The notes: generated from the sequence alone by a model not told the origin. A stretch of DNA of 64,000 bases from Streptomyces phaeofaciens (GCF_014648915.1 NZ_BMSA01000008.1:1-64000), one strand, 5' to 3'. Counted from the first letter of the stretch, positions 16,332-25,333 are shown. A program made the numbers and translations.

Positions 16332-17485
16332 GCGGCGGCGTCGGGGCCGGTCACGCCGGCCCCGGCCGCACCGGCGCGCAGGCCGGTGTACCAGCGGACG
16401 ACCAGGACGACCGCGCCCGGCAGCGCCGCCACGAAGCTCAGCACGCCGTACACCACGGAGACCCCGAAGCCGGTGCCCGCGCCGAGCCCGGCGGCACCGA
16501 ACGCCCAGGCGGTGACACCCTCCCGGGGGCCCCAGCCGCCGACGTTGAGCGGCAGGCCCATCGCGAGCAGGGCGAGGACCGCGATCGGCAGCAGGGCGAG
16601 CACGGAGGCGGTGGAGCCGGCGACCCGGGCGGCCACCACGAACATCCCGAGGTGTCCGGCCAGCACGACCAGGGACGACAGGGCGACACCCGGCCCGTTG
16701 CGGCGGGAGAGCAGCCCCTCGCGCGCCTCGGCGAGCAGCGCCCGCGTCCGGCCGCCCCCGGCGGGTGCCGAGGAGCGGTTCATCCGCAGGGCGAGGACGA
16801 CGGCGAGCGCGCCCGCCCCGGCCAGCAGGACGAGCGGGGCGAGGTGCCGTACGTCGTCCATGACCGGGGACGGCAGCGTGAGCAGGACCGTCACTCCGGC
16901 GACGGCCAGCGCGAGCTGCCCCGCCGTGCGCTCCAGGACCACGGCCCGCACGCCGCGGCCCACGTCACCGGCGCTCTGGCCGTGCCGCACCGCGCGGTGC
17001 ACATCGCCGAGGATGCCGCCGGGCAGGGCCGCGTTCAGGAACAGCGAGCGGTAGTAGTCGGCGACCGCGGCACCCAGCGGCAGCCGGATCCGCAGTCCGC
17101 GGGCGACGAGCGCCCAGCGCCAGGCGCTGAACACGGTGGTGACGACGCCGATCCCGAGCGCCACCAGCAGCGTCGGCGCGTCGATCCGGCGCAGTCCGTC
17201 CAGGAAGACGCCGGTGCCCATGCGCCACAGCAGGACGGCGAGGATGACCACCCCGGCGACGGTCCCGAAGTGGGTGCGCAGGGCGCGGGAGGCGAGCAGC
17301 CGGCGGAACGCGGACGGCTCGCGGTGCTCCTCGGTCACGATGACACCGATCCGGGCCGCGGACACGGCGGAACCGGTGCGGGGCACGGCGGGCGCGCGCG
17401 GCGGCCGCCGTACGGCCGGGGCCGTGTCGCCCCGGACCACCGGCGTGCCCGGCTCCACCCGGGCGCCCACCGTCTCCGCGCTCAT
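16184..17485 (-). CDS. Flippase-like membrane protein (lysylphosphatidylglycerol synthase TM family)
   Basis: The protein has 433 residues. After a Pro/Arg-rich soluble N-terminus of about 85 residues come eight or so membrane segments, with YYRSLFLNAALPGGILGDVHRA and LNVGGWGPREG. These are the conserved loops of the UPF0104/AglD-type membrane domain also found in MprF. Such domains move lipids or lipid-linked molecules across the membrane. The last 50 residues are polar and continue through the 3' end of the convergent creatininase gene. ATG 17485 shares one base with the stop of the methyltransferase gene, so translation is coupled. It may export or flip the product of this cluster. Confidence 0.78.
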   Translation of the reverse strand: MSAETVGARVEPGTPVVRGDTAPAVRRPPRAPAVPRTGSAVSAARIGVIVTEEHREPSAFRRLLASRALRTHFGTVAGVVILAVLLWRMGTGVFLDGLRRIDAPTLLVALGIGVVTTVFSAWRWALVARGLRIRLPLGAAVADYYRSLFLNAALPGGILGDVHRAVRHGQSAGDVGRGVRAVVLERTAGQLALAVAGVTVLLTLPSPVMDDVRHLAPLVLLAGAGALAVVLALRMNRSSAPAGGGRTRALLAEAREGLLSRRNGPGVALSSLVVLAGHLGMFVVAARVAGSTASVLALLPIAVLALLAMGLPLNVGGWGPREGVTAWAFGAAGLGAGTGFGVSVVYGVLSFVAALPGAVVLVVRWYTGLRAGAAGAGVTGPDAAAYAESEAPAAASEVSNEKYVPKESARLARSSFPFSADPREGRPMTPESV

Positions 17486-18477
17486 CACGCGCCGCCCGTC
17501 GGCCGGGCCAGTGCCAGCAGGTCGCTGTGGTGGACGGTGACCCGCAGCTCGCCCGCGGCACAGGCCGCGAGCCGGGCCTGAAGGTACGTCTCGGCGCGTT
17601 CGGCCAGTTCGGGGCGCTGCTCCACGGCCGCGCCGACCCAGCCGCGCAGCCACTGGGCGGTCAGGCCGACGTTCTCCGGGCCGAGCCGCCAGGGGCTGGG
17701 ATGCACCTTCACCGTGGCGCCGTGCGCGCCGAACGCCTCCACGGCCACACCCACCGCGTCCGGGCCGAGCATGCCGCCGCGCCGCTGGTGGTCGTTGAAG
17801 GCGGCGGTCAGCTCCTCGTCCAGCGGGTCCGGCGCGGCGAACTCGACGCGTCCGGCGACCGACAGCGTCAGCAGCGCCGGGCAGCCGGCGCCCGCGCAGG
17901 CCGCGGCGAGCGTCTCGATCTCCTCGCGGGTGAGGACGTCGAGCAGGGCCGAGGCGGTCACCAGCGAGGCGCCGACCAGGGCGTCCGGGGTGAGCCGGGC
18001 GACGTCGCCGCGCCGGGTCTCGACGGTGACCCGGCTGCCGTCGGCGGCCGCCCGCGGGGAGGCGACGGCCGCGAAGTGCAGCAGGTAGGGGTCGCGGTCG
18101 TGCAGGATCCAGTGCTGCGGGCCGTCCAGGCGCGGGGCGAGCCAGCGGCCCATCGAGCCGGTGCCGCAGCCCAGGTCGTGCACGGCCGCGCCGCCGCTGC
18201 GGCCGGGCAGGTTGGCCAGCCGGATGCGGAGCGGGTCCAGCAGGTCCAGGGAGCGGGCGGCCGCGTCGGCGGGTTCGCGCAGTTCGAGCCACTCGGGCGC
18301 GTAGCGGGGCTGCTCCTCGCCGCCGTTGTCGCGCAGCCGCACGGTGGGCCGCTCGCCCGGGCGGGCCACCGGACCGGCGCCGGCGATCACGCCGTCCGGG
18401 TCGTGCGGGCCGGGCTGGGCCGGGATGCCACCGATCTGCCGGGCCATGTCCGCGGGGGTCGCCGTGGTCTTCCTCAT
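17485..18477 (-). CDS. SAM-dependent methyltransferase (class I)
   Basis: The protein has 330 residues. VHDLGCGTGSMGRWLAP at about residue 105 is motif I of Rossmann methyltransferases, followed by WILHDRDPYLL (motif II acidic loop) and LVTASALLDVLT (motif IV region). The first 90 residues are polar and look like a linker or small extra domain. Start and stop both overlap neighbouring genes by 1-4 nt, within an operon with a GT4 glycosyltransferase and a flippase-like protein. The acceptor is unknown; a nucleobase-derived or sugar intermediate is suggested by context only. Confidence 0.8.
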   Translation of the reverse strand: MRKTTATPADMARQIGGIPAQPGPHDPDGVIAGAGPVARPGERPTVRLRDNGGEEQPRYAPEWLELREPADAAARSLDLLDPLRIRLANLPGRSGGAAVHDLGCGTGSMGRWLAPRLDGPQHWILHDRDPYLLHFAAVASPRAAADGSRVTVETRRGDVARLTPDALVGASLVTASALLDVLTREEIETLAAACAGAGCPALLTLSVAGRVEFAAPDPLDEELTAAFNDHQRRGGMLGPDAVGVAVEAFGAHGATVKVHPSPWRLGPENVGLTAQWLRGWVGAAVEQRPELAERAETYLQARLAACAAGELRVTVHHSDLLALARPTGGA

Positions 18478-19655
18478 GCCGCCCTCCGGGGCTCGCTGGG
18501 GAGCCGGCCGAGGACACCGGCCAGGCTCTGGGCGGTCGACGCCCAGCCGTTCAGGGCCGCCCGGCGGCCGCGCGCGGCCGCCTTGAGCCGCCGTCGGACG
18601 TCCGGCTCGCCGAACCAGCCGCGCAGTTCGGCGGCGAGCGCGGCCGGGTCCTCCGGCGGGACCAGGATGCCCGGGACGCCGCCGTCGGGGGCGCGGCCGA
18701 CGGCCTCGGGCAGCCCGCCGACGTCCGTCGCGAGGACCGGGATGCCCCGGGCGAGCGCCTCGGTGACGGCCATGCCGTACGTCTCGGCGTAGGAGGTGAG
18801 CACCATCAGGTCGGCGGCGTTGTAGCTGGCGTCCAGGGCGGCGCCGGACTTCGGGCCGGCCAGCTCCAGCCGGTCCTGGAGGCCGTATGTGCGGATGAGG
18901 CCGCGCAGGTGGGCCACGTACTCCGGGTCCTGGCCGAGGCCGCCCACGCAGACGCAGCTCCACGGCAGATCGGTCACCGTGGCCAGCGCCTCGATCAGCC
19001 GGTGCTGGCCCTTGCGCGGGGTCACGGCGGCCACGCACAGCAGCCGGGAGACACCGTCGGTGCCGGAGGCGAGCGGGGCGATGTCGGCGCCGGGGGCGGC
19101 GACGTGCACCTTCTCCGGGGCGAGTCCGTGGTGGGAGACGAGGCGGCGCACCGCCCACTCGCTGGTGGCGATCACGGCCGGGACCGCCCGCAGCACCTCG
19201 CGCTCCTTGGCGTCCAGCTCGGCCGCCAGGTCGCGGGCGAGGCCGGTCTCGTCGCCGAGCGGGAGGTGCACGAGGACGGCGAGCCGCAGCCGCTCCGCCT
19301 CGGGCACGATGATCTCCGGGACGCCGCAGGCGACGATCCCGTCCAGCAGGACCGCCGTGCCGTCGGGCAGTTCTCGCAGCGTGCGCGCGAGTTCCGCGCG
19401 GGCGTCGGCCTCGGGGCGGGGCCAGTCACCGGCCACCAGGTGCTTGTGGACCTGCCAGCCGAAGCCGGGCAGATCCAGGCAGAGCCGCCGGTCGTAGGCG
19501 TTGCCGCCGCTGGGGTTGGCATGGTCGTCGACGCCGCCGGGCATCACGAAGTGCACGGAACGCAGGGACATGGGGATGATGTCGCCCATCTTGGAAACGG
19601 CCGTCTGAGCGGGGACGTAGGCCAGCGGCGCCTTCTCCAGGGTCACGTCGGTCAC
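18474..19655 (-). CDS. GT4-family glycosyltransferase
   Basis: The protein is 393 residues with a GTG start that overlaps the PTPS-like stop (GTGA). It has the GT-B two-domain layout: GGVDDHANPSGGNAYDRRL (N-domain glycine-rich entry), LCVAAVTPRKGQHRLIEAL at the domain boundary, and SYAETYGMAVTEALARGIPV, the E-x7-E donor-nucleotide motif. GT4 enzymes retain the anomeric configuration and use NDP-sugars. Donor and acceptor are not predictable. Because the gene sits inside the GTP-derived metabolite cluster, the acceptor may be the pyrimidine/pterin core or a lipid carrier. Confidence 0.85.
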   Translation of the reverse strand: MTDVTLEKAPLAYVPAQTAVSKMGDIIPMSLRSVHFVMPGGVDDHANPSGGNAYDRRLCLDLPGFGWQVHKHLVAGDWPRPEADARAELARTLRELPDGTAVLLDGIVACGVPEIIVPEAERLRLAVLVHLPLGDETGLARDLAAELDAKEREVLRAVPAVIATSEWAVRRLVSHHGLAPEKVHVAAPGADIAPLASGTDGVSRLLCVAAVTPRKGQHRLIEALATVTDLPWSCVCVGGLGQDPEYVAHLRGLIRTYGLQDRLELAGPKSGAALDASYNAADLMVLTSYAETYGMAVTEALARGIPVLATDVGGLPEAVGRAPDGGVPGILVPPEDPAALAAELRGWFGEPDVRRRLKAAARGRRAALNGWASTAQSLAGVLGRLPSEPRRAA

Positions 19656-20074
19656 AGCGCACGCTCGTAACTCGCCCAGGCGATGTGCGACTCGTGCAGG
19701 GTGACGGAGAGGGCGGAGATGCCCCGGGCGCCTTCACCGAGCGCGCCCTTGTCGATCCGCTCGGCGAGCCGGTCGGCGATGACCTTCGCCAGGAACTCGG
19801 TCGAGGTGTTGATCCCGGCGAATTCGGGCTCGTTGTCGAGGTTGCGGTAATTCAGCTCGCTCACGACGGCACCGAGCTCCTGGGTGGCCAGACCGATGTC
19901 GACGACGATGTTGTCGTCGTCCAGCTGCTCACGGCGGAACGTGGCGTCCACCAGGAACGTCGCTCCGTGCAGGCGCTGCGCGGGTCCGAAGACCTCACCG
20001 CGGAAGCTGTGGGCGATCATGATGTGATCGCGGACGGTGACACTGAACAACGGACGACCCTCCAGGTGCGGCAC
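19652..20074 (-). CDS. Degenerate 6-pyruvoyltetrahydropterin synthase/QueD homologue
   Basis: The protein is 140 residues from a GTG at 20074 with GGAGGA upstream. A TTG at 20050 with its own GGAGGG is a credible alternative. The T-fold is recognisable: MIAHSFRGEVFG, RLHGATFLVDATF, IVVDIGLATQELG and NTSTEFLAK. However, the second zinc motif HGH is HGA, so one zinc histidine is missing. The catalytic Cys of CGRLHGH is Gln/Ala, and the Asp-His of the LDHRxLN motif is replaced in LNYRNLDN. It therefore probably does not perform the standard PTPS or QueD reaction. It might bind a pterin or catalyse a different step, possibly related to the nearby FAPy-type chemistry. Confidence 0.8.
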   Translation of the reverse strand: MPHLEGRPLFSVTVRDHIMIAHSFRGEVFGPAQRLHGATFLVDATFRREQLDDDNIVVDIGLATQELGAVVSELNYRNLDNEPEFAGINTSTEFLAKVIADRLAERIDKGALGEGARGISALSVTLHESHIAWASYERAL

Positions 20075-20167
20075 GTCTGGTCCTCCGGCACGGGACCGCC
20101 GGGGGGATGCCGTGTAGTACGGCTCTCCGCCGCCCCGTGTTCAGCCGGATCTCACTCTTTTCTCAGG

Positions 20168-21148
20168 TCAGGCGCTCGCGCTGTACCTGACACGGTGACA
20201 CAGCGCGGGAATCTCGCCCGAGGCGAGCCTCGGCATCACCTCCGGCAGCTCCTCGAAGGCGCTTTCCCCGGTGACGAGGGCGTCGAGCGCCGGGTCGGCC
20301 AGCAGCTCCAGGGCCAGGGCAAGCCGGTCGGCGTAGGAGCGGTTCGCGCGGGCCGGGGAGACGGTGCCGACCTGGCTGCTGCGGATGACCAGCCGGCGGG
20401 AGTGGAAGGCCTCGCCGAGCGGCAGGCTCACCTGCCGGTCGCCGTACCAGCTCAGTTCGAGGACGGTGCCCTCGGCGGTCAGCAGTTCCAGGGAGCGGGT
20501 GAGGCCCTGTTCGGTCGCGCTGGCGTGGACGACGAGGTCGCAGTCGCCGAGCGCGTCCGCCGGGGAGGCGAAACCGACACCGAGTGCCTCGGCGACCTCG
20601 GCGCGCGCCGGATCGGCGTCCACCAACTGGACCCGTACGCCCGGGAAGCGGGCCAGCAGCGCGGCCACCGAGCAGCCGACCATGCCGCCGCCGACCACCG
20701 CGATCCGGTCGCCGACCAGCGGCCGCGCGTCCCAGAGCGCGTTGACGGCCGTCTCCACGGTCCCGGCGAGAACGGCCCGCGCGGCGGGCACCGAGTCCGG
20801 TACGGGGGTCACGGCGGTGGCGGGCACGACGTACCGCGTCTGGTGCGGGTACAGACAGAAGACCGTCCGTCCGACGAGGTCCGCGGGGCCCTCCTCCACC
20901 AGCCCGACGTTGAGGTAGCCGTACTTCACGGGCGCCGGGAAGTCGCCTTCCTGGAACGGCGCCCGCATCACCGCGTGCTGGTTCTCGGGCACCCCGCCGC
21001 GGAAGACGAGCGTCTCCGTGCCGCGGCTCACTCCGGAGTACAGCGAACGGACCACGACCTCGTCCTCGGCCGGGTCCGGCAGGACGACGTCCCGTACCTC
21101 GCCCCGCCCCGGCGAGCCGAGCCAGAACGCGCGTGCCGCACGCTTCAT
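20168..21148 (-). CDS. MDR-family (zinc-type) alcohol dehydrogenase
   Basis: The protein is 326 residues. Of two adjacent ATGs, the second (21148) is chosen because AGGAGG lies six bases before it. It has LYSGVSRGTETLVFRG and VKYGYLNVGLVEEG in the catalytic domain, and the nucleotide loop VVGGGMVGCSVAALL. The structural zinc lobe with four cysteines is absent. This layout recalls BchC-like dehydrogenases. It should oxidise or reduce a side chain with NAD(P). It is the first gene of the minus-strand operon continuing to the flippase-like gene, and is divergent from the CDP-alcohol phosphatidyltransferase. Confidence 0.8.
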   Translation of the reverse strand: MKRAARAFWLGSPGRGEVRDVVLPDPAEDEVVVRSLYSGVSRGTETLVFRGGVPENQHAVMRAPFQEGDFPAPVKYGYLNVGLVEEGPADLVGRTVFCLYPHQTRYVVPATAVTPVPDSVPAARAVLAGTVETAVNALWDARPLVGDRIAVVGGGMVGCSVAALLARFPGVRVQLVDADPARAEVAEALGVGFASPADALGDCDLVVHASATEQGLTRSLELLTAEGTVLELSWYGDRQVSLPLGEAFHSRRLVIRSSQVGTVSPARANRSYADRLALALELLADPALDALVTGESAFEELPEVMPRLASGEIPALCHRVRYSASA

Positions 21149-21255
21149 CGACATCCTCCTGAACGCTCCGCTGACGGTGCACGTACCGAGGTGTGCACAG
21201 GTCGCGCACAGTACGCGGCCTTGATCGACTCTGTCACCTGGCCGGAGGATGTGCG

Positions 21256-22011
21256 GTGGCCCTGAACAACACTTACGACGCAAGGCTGGTCCAGCAGGAG
21301 ACCGCTGTGGGAGCGGGCGTACAGATCCTGGTGCTGGCCCTGCTCGGTTCGGCGATCGGCATGGGGCCGGCGGGCTGGGTCACCGGCCTCGTCTTCGCCG
21401 TCGCCCTGTGGGCGGTGCTCTCCCGGGCTCTGCACCGCTCGCAGTTGCGCTCCTTCGGCCCGGCCAACCGGGTCACGCTGGGCCGCGCCACCCTGGTCGG
21501 CGGGGTGACCGCACTGGTCGCCGACTCCTTCGAGAGCACACCGCCGGTGACGCTGCTGGTCGGCCTGACCGCCGTGGCCCTGTTGCTGGACGGCGTCGAC
21601 GGCAAGGTCGCCCGGCGCACGGGCACGTCGACGGCGCTCGGCGCCCGCTTCGACATGGAGGTCGACGCGTTCCTGATCCTGGTGCTCAGCGTGTACGTCT
21701 CGATGGAACTGGGCCCGTGGGTCCTGCTGATCGGCGGTATGCGCTACGTCTTCGTCGCGGCGGCCAAGGTCGCCCCGTGGCTGAACAACCCGCTCCCGCC
21801 GAGCATGGCCCGCAAGACCGTCGCCGCACTCCAGGGCATCTGCCTGCTGGTGGCGGGCGCCGGCCTGCTGCCCTACGCGGGCAACTTCGCCGTCGCGCTG
21901 CTGGCCCTGGGCTCCCTGCTCTGGTCGTTCGGCCGTGACGTGCTGTGGCTGTGGCGGACCTCGCGGGTCACGGCGGCACTCCCGCAGGAGCGCGTGCTGG
22001 AACTCGTCTGA
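21256..22011 (+). CDS. CDP-alcohol phosphatidyltransferase family membrane protein
   Basis: The protein is 251 residues, GTG start at 21256 with GGAGG seven bases before. The complete family signature is seen: DGVDGKVARR, then after eight residues GARFDMEVD, that is D-x2-DG-x2-AR...G-x3-D-x3-D. Six membrane segments surround it. Family members exchange CMP in a CDP-alcohol for another alcohol, forming phosphodiesters of lipids such as phosphatidylinositol phosphate. In this cluster the reaction may attach a lipid or polyol phosphate to the product. That is inference. A strong hairpin follows at 22030-22065. Confidence 0.85.
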   Translation: MALNNTYDARLVQQETAVGAGVQILVLALLGSAIGMGPAGWVTGLVFAVALWAVLSRALHRSQLRSFGPANRVTLGRATLVGGVTALVADSFESTPPVTLLVGLTAVALLLDGVDGKVARRTGTSTALGARFDMEVDAFLILVLSVYVSMELGPWVLLIGGMRYVFVAAAKVAPWLNNPLPPSMARKTVAALQGICLLVAGAGLLPYAGNFAVALLALGSLLWSFGRDVLWLWRTSRVTAALPQERVLELV

Positions 22012-22029
22012 CCCACGCCGCTTCACGGA

Positions 22030-22065
22030 AAGGGCCCGCACCGTCAACGGACGGTACGGGCCCTT
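22030..22065 (+). terminator. Terminator hairpin after the CDP-alcohol phosphatidyltransferase gene
   Basis: A 16-bp stem with one mismatch (22030-22045 with 22050-22065) and a 4-nt loop begins 19 nt after the stop codon. It also separates the cluster from the convergent MFS operon. Confidence 0.8.
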
Positions 22066-22089
22066 CCGCGTGCGCCGCCACGACCGCGG

Positions 22090-22300
22090 CGACCGCGTCC
22101 GTACGACGGCGAAGGCGGCGGCCGCGAGGCCGAGGACGTCCGGTGACGAGGACGCCGGTGACGAGGCCGGCGATCCCGAGGCCGCGCGCGGTGGAGTCGC
22201 CGGAGTCGGCCGCGGCCTGTGCCGAGGTGGGGCGTGACGGCGTTCGCGCCGGTGAGCTTCAGGACGGGTGCCGGGTCCTCCGGCGGAGCAGGTCCGGAGC
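22090..22300 (-). pseudogene. Remnant of a membrane-anchored protein (YcnI/DUF1775-like C-terminus?)
   Basis: In the gap between convergent units, minus-strand translation gives protein-like pieces in different frames. The first is PEDPAPVLKLTGANAVTP around 22231-22286. Then a segment ending DSTARGLGIAGLVTGVL, and further on GLAAAAFAVVRTR, a single membrane helix with basic end. The PAPVLKLT piece plus a tail anchor recalls the C-terminus of Streptomyces YcnI-type copper proteins. No start codon and no continuous frame exist, so it is read as a decayed 3' fragment. The family assignment is tentative. Confidence 0.35.
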
Positions 22301-22334
22301 GTCCTGAGGGCCGGCCGGCGCCGCCGCTCCCCCG

Positions 22335-23561
22335 TCATGCCCGAGCCGGGTCCCGGGGCAGCAGGGCGATCGCGGCGGCCGGTACGGCGGCCAGCAGCAG
22401 CCAGGGCACGGGCGCGGGCAGGCCGGTGTCGAGGAGGGTGCCGGTGGCCGCGCTGCCGAGCAGGACGACAAGGCCGGAGACCGAGGACAGGGCGCCGGTG
22501 TAGAGGCCGAGCCGGCCGTCCGCGGCGAGGTCCGGCAGCCAGGCGCGGGCGGCGGGCGCGACGAGCATCTGGCCGAGGGTGAGCAGCACGACGAAGCCGG
22601 CCGCGGGGAGCAGCGCGGCCGTGCCGGTGCGGCCGGCGGGCAGGGCGGCGGCCACGACGGCGAATCCGGTGGCGATCAGCGCCAGTCCGGCCGCCATGGA
22701 ACGGCGCAGGCTGAGACGCGCACCGACCTGCCCGGTGACGGGAAGCTGGGCGGTCACCACCAGCAGCGAGGACAGTGCGAACAGCCAGGCCAGCGGGGCC
22801 TGTGAGCCGGTGGCGCGCTCCACTTCGGCGGGCAGGGCGAGATAGAGCTGGTTGTAGGCGAGGAGATACGCGCCGTACGCGCAGCACAGGGCGAGGAAGC
22901 GGCGGTTGCGCAGCAGCGGGCCGAGGCCGCCGCGGACCCGGACCCGCTCGCGCCCGGGTATGCGCTGCGGAAGCAGCCGGGCGTGCCCGGCGAGGACCAG
23001 GACGAAGACCCCGGCTCCGGCCAGACAGACCGCCCGGAAGTCGGCCGACAGCAGCAGCGCGCCGAGCAGCGGTCCGACGAACGCCCCGGCCTGTCCGGCG
23101 ACCGTGAACAGTGCCAGCACCCGGGTCCGCGACCCGTCGCCGGACTCCTCCCGTACGACGGCCTGACGGGCCACCTCGGACTCGACCGCGGGTGAGAACA
23201 GGGCGGCGGCGAAACCGATGAGCAGCACCGCGCCGATCACCGCCCAGGCCTGATCGGCGTACCCGAGCCAGCCGAATCCGGCGATGCGCAGCGCGCATCC
23301 GGCGAGGACGACGGGCCGGATGCCGTACCGGTCGGCCAGTGCCCCGCCGACCACGAACAGCCCCTGCTGGCTGAAGGTGCGCAGCCCCAGCACGAACCCC
23401 ACGAGCCAGCCCGCCATGCCGATCGTGTCGCCCAGGTGCTCGGCGAGGAAGGGCAGCACGGCGAAGAAGCCGATGTTGAAGGCGAGTTGAGTGAGGATCA
23501 GCAGCCTTAGCAGCGGCGGGAGTCGGGACTCGGTGGCGCCGCGGGCGGTGAGCGTGGTCAT
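22335..23561 (-). CDS. MFS transporter
   Basis: The protein is 408 residues with 12 hydrophobic segments. The loop GGALADRYGIRPV between helices 2 and 3 is the MFS motif A. The YajR/MdtH-like pattern FNIGFFAVLPFLAEHLG opens helix 1. Its ATG overlaps the stop of the permease gene (ATGA), so it is the last gene of an operon with a binding lipoprotein and a fused permease. It could export a chelator or side product of the imported compound. In such actinobacterial operons an ABC ATPase would be expected beside the permease, and none is present. Confidence 0.8.
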   Translation of the reverse strand: MTTLTARGATESRLPPLLRLLILTQLAFNIGFFAVLPFLAEHLGDTIGMAGWLVGFVLGLRTFSQQGLFVVGGALADRYGIRPVVLAGCALRIAGFGWLGYADQAWAVIGAVLLIGFAAALFSPAVESEVARQAVVREESGDGSRTRVLALFTVAGQAGAFVGPLLGALLLSADFRAVCLAGAGVFVLVLAGHARLLPQRIPGRERVRVRGGLGPLLRNRRFLALCCAYGAYLLAYNQLYLALPAEVERATGSQAPLAWLFALSSLLVVTAQLPVTGQVGARLSLRRSMAAGLALIATGFAVVAAALPAGRTGTAALLPAAGFVVLLTLGQMLVAPAARAWLPDLAADGRLGLYTGALSSVSGLVVLLGSAATGTLLDTGLPAPVPWLLLAAVPAAAIALLPRDPARA

Positions 23562-25333
23562 CGGGCGCCCACCGGTGCCGCCTCCGGTGCGGCGGCCGGC
23601 CGCGGTGCCGGTCTGCGCCCGGGACGTCTCAGGCCGTCGGCCGCGGTGACCGCGAGGGCGCCGAGCAGGGCGAGGACGCCGGCGGGGGCGAGGACGGCCC
23701 AGGGGGCACGCTCGGCGTAGGGCTGGTTCTCGGCGAGCAGCAGGCCCCATTCGGGGGACGGCGGCCGGGCGCCCAGGCCGAGGAAGCCGAGGGAGGCGAG
23801 GGCCAGGGCGATGCCGGGCAGGCGGAGGAGGGCGTGGCGGGCGACGGGCGGCCCGACGGCGGGCAGCAGTTCGCTGGTCAGCAGGTACCAGGGGCCGGCG
23901 CCGAGCGCCCGGGTGGCGGTGAGGTGGACGGTGGCCCGCTCCTGCCGCAGCAGTGCCGAGGTGTGCGCGGCGAGCGGTGCCCAGGCGACGACGGACACGG
24001 CGAGGACGGGTGTGCCGGCCCCGCTGCCCCAGAGCGCGGCGACGAGGAGGGCGGCGAGGACGGGCGGTACCGCGTTGACGGTGTCGACGAGCGGCCCCGA
24101 CAGCCGGGGCGCCAGCCCGAGCAGGACCCCGGCGGTGAGGGCGATCGCGGTGATGGCGAGGGCGAGGAGGAGGGTGTCGAGGGCGCCGTGGGCAACTCTC
24201 GCGAGCATGTCGCGGCCGAGCGCGTCCGTGCCGAACGGGTGGGCGGCCGACGGGCCCTTCAGCCGGGCCGCGGTGTCGAGGGCGAGCGGGTCCCGGGGCA
24301 GTCCGGCGGCGACGACGGCGAGCAGCAGGGCGCCGTGGACGAGCGGGAGGACCGTGCGGCCGCGCGGGGCCGGGCGGTGCAGGCTCGCCAGGGCGCCGTC
24401 GCGCAGGGCGGGCCCGATGAGGAGGCGGGCGGTGAGACGGGCGGCGCCGGTCGCGGCGGCGGCGAGCAGGACGAGGGCGAGGGTGCCGGCCTGGAGCACG
24501 GGCAGGTCCTGGGCGAGCGCGGCCTGGAGGGTGCCGCGGCCGAGGCCGGGGATGTCGAAGATCTGCTCCACGGCGACGGACCCGCCGGTCAGGCCGACGA
24601 CGAACAGCCCGAGGTTGGGCAGGAGTCCGGGCACGCTGCGGCGCAGTGCCTGGCGGGCGATCGTCCGGCCGGGCAGCCCGCGCGCGGCGGCGGCCAGCGC
24701 CCAGGGTTCGGTGAAGGCGGCGGGCAGTTGGTCGTCGAGGAGCCGGCCGAGCACCGCGCCGGCGGGCAGGCCGAGGGCGAGCGCGGGCAGCACGGTCCAC
24801 TGCGGCCCGTACCAGCCGAGGGCGGGCAGCCAGCCGAGCTGTACCCCGACGACGGTGGCGAGGACGGACGCGGTGAGGAACTCGGGCAGCGCGGCGAGCA
24901 CGGCGGATCCGCTGCCGCCGGACGGCCGTCCGTCCAGACGCCGGTGCGCCCCGAGGTACAGGGTGCGGGCGCAGACGGCGACGGCCGTACCGAGGGCGAC
25001 GACGAGGGCCACGGCCATCAGCAGCAAGGAGACGCCCATCGCCTGGAGCACGGCGGGCGTGACCTCGGCGCCGGAGATCCACGACCGGCCGGCGTCCCCG
25101 CGGGGCAGTCCGCCGAGCCACTGCCCGAGCAGGTGCAACGGGCCGTCGTCCAGGCCGAGTCCGTCCCGGACGGCGGCGAGCGCCTCGGGGGTGGGGTCGC
25201 GGTCGGCGGACCGCGCCTTGAGGACGGTCAGCGCCGGGTCGGTGTGCGAGAGCCAGGGCAGCAGCCCGATCCCGCAGACCAGCAGCGCGGCCAGTCCGGC
25301 GCGCCACAGCAGCGCGCCCGCCTTCCTGCCCAT
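23558..25333 (-). CDS. Fused ABC transporter permease (DppB-DppC-like in one chain)
   Basis: The protein is 591 residues in which two permease domains of peptide/nickel importers are joined. The first half has LRRSVPGLLPNLGLFVVGLTGGSVAVEQIF, typical of DppB. The second half has HPFGTDALGRDMLARV, the DppC opening motif, and ARHALLRLPGIALALASLGFLGLG. Both EAA-like cytoplasmic loops are visible (ALAAAARGLPG and ATRALGAGP). Such a permease would import oligopeptides, nickel or metal chelates with a family-5 binding protein. No ATP-binding subunit is encoded nearby, so it must borrow one or be inactive. Confidence 0.8.
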   Translation of the reverse strand: MGRKAGALLWRAGLAALLVCGIGLLPWLSHTDPALTVLKARSADRDPTPEALAAVRDGLGLDDGPLHLLGQWLGGLPRGDAGRSWISGAEVTPAVLQAMGVSLLLMAVALVVALGTAVAVCARTLYLGAHRRLDGRPSGGSGSAVLAALPEFLTASVLATVVGVQLGWLPALGWYGPQWTVLPALALGLPAGAVLGRLLDDQLPAAFTEPWALAAAARGLPGRTIARQALRRSVPGLLPNLGLFVVGLTGGSVAVEQIFDIPGLGRGTLQAALAQDLPVLQAGTLALVLLAAAATGAARLTARLLIGPALRDGALASLHRPAPRGRTVLPLVHGALLLAVVAAGLPRDPLALDTAARLKGPSAAHPFGTDALGRDMLARVAHGALDTLLLALAITAIALTAGVLLGLAPRLSGPLVDTVNAVPPVLAALLVAALWGSGAGTPVLAVSVVAWAPLAAHTSALLRQERATVHLTATRALGAGPWYLLTSELLPAVGPPVARHALLRLPGIALALASLGFLGLGARPPSPEWGLLLAENQPYAERAPWAVLAPAGVLALLGALAVTAADGLRRPGRRPAPRPAAAPEAAPVGAR

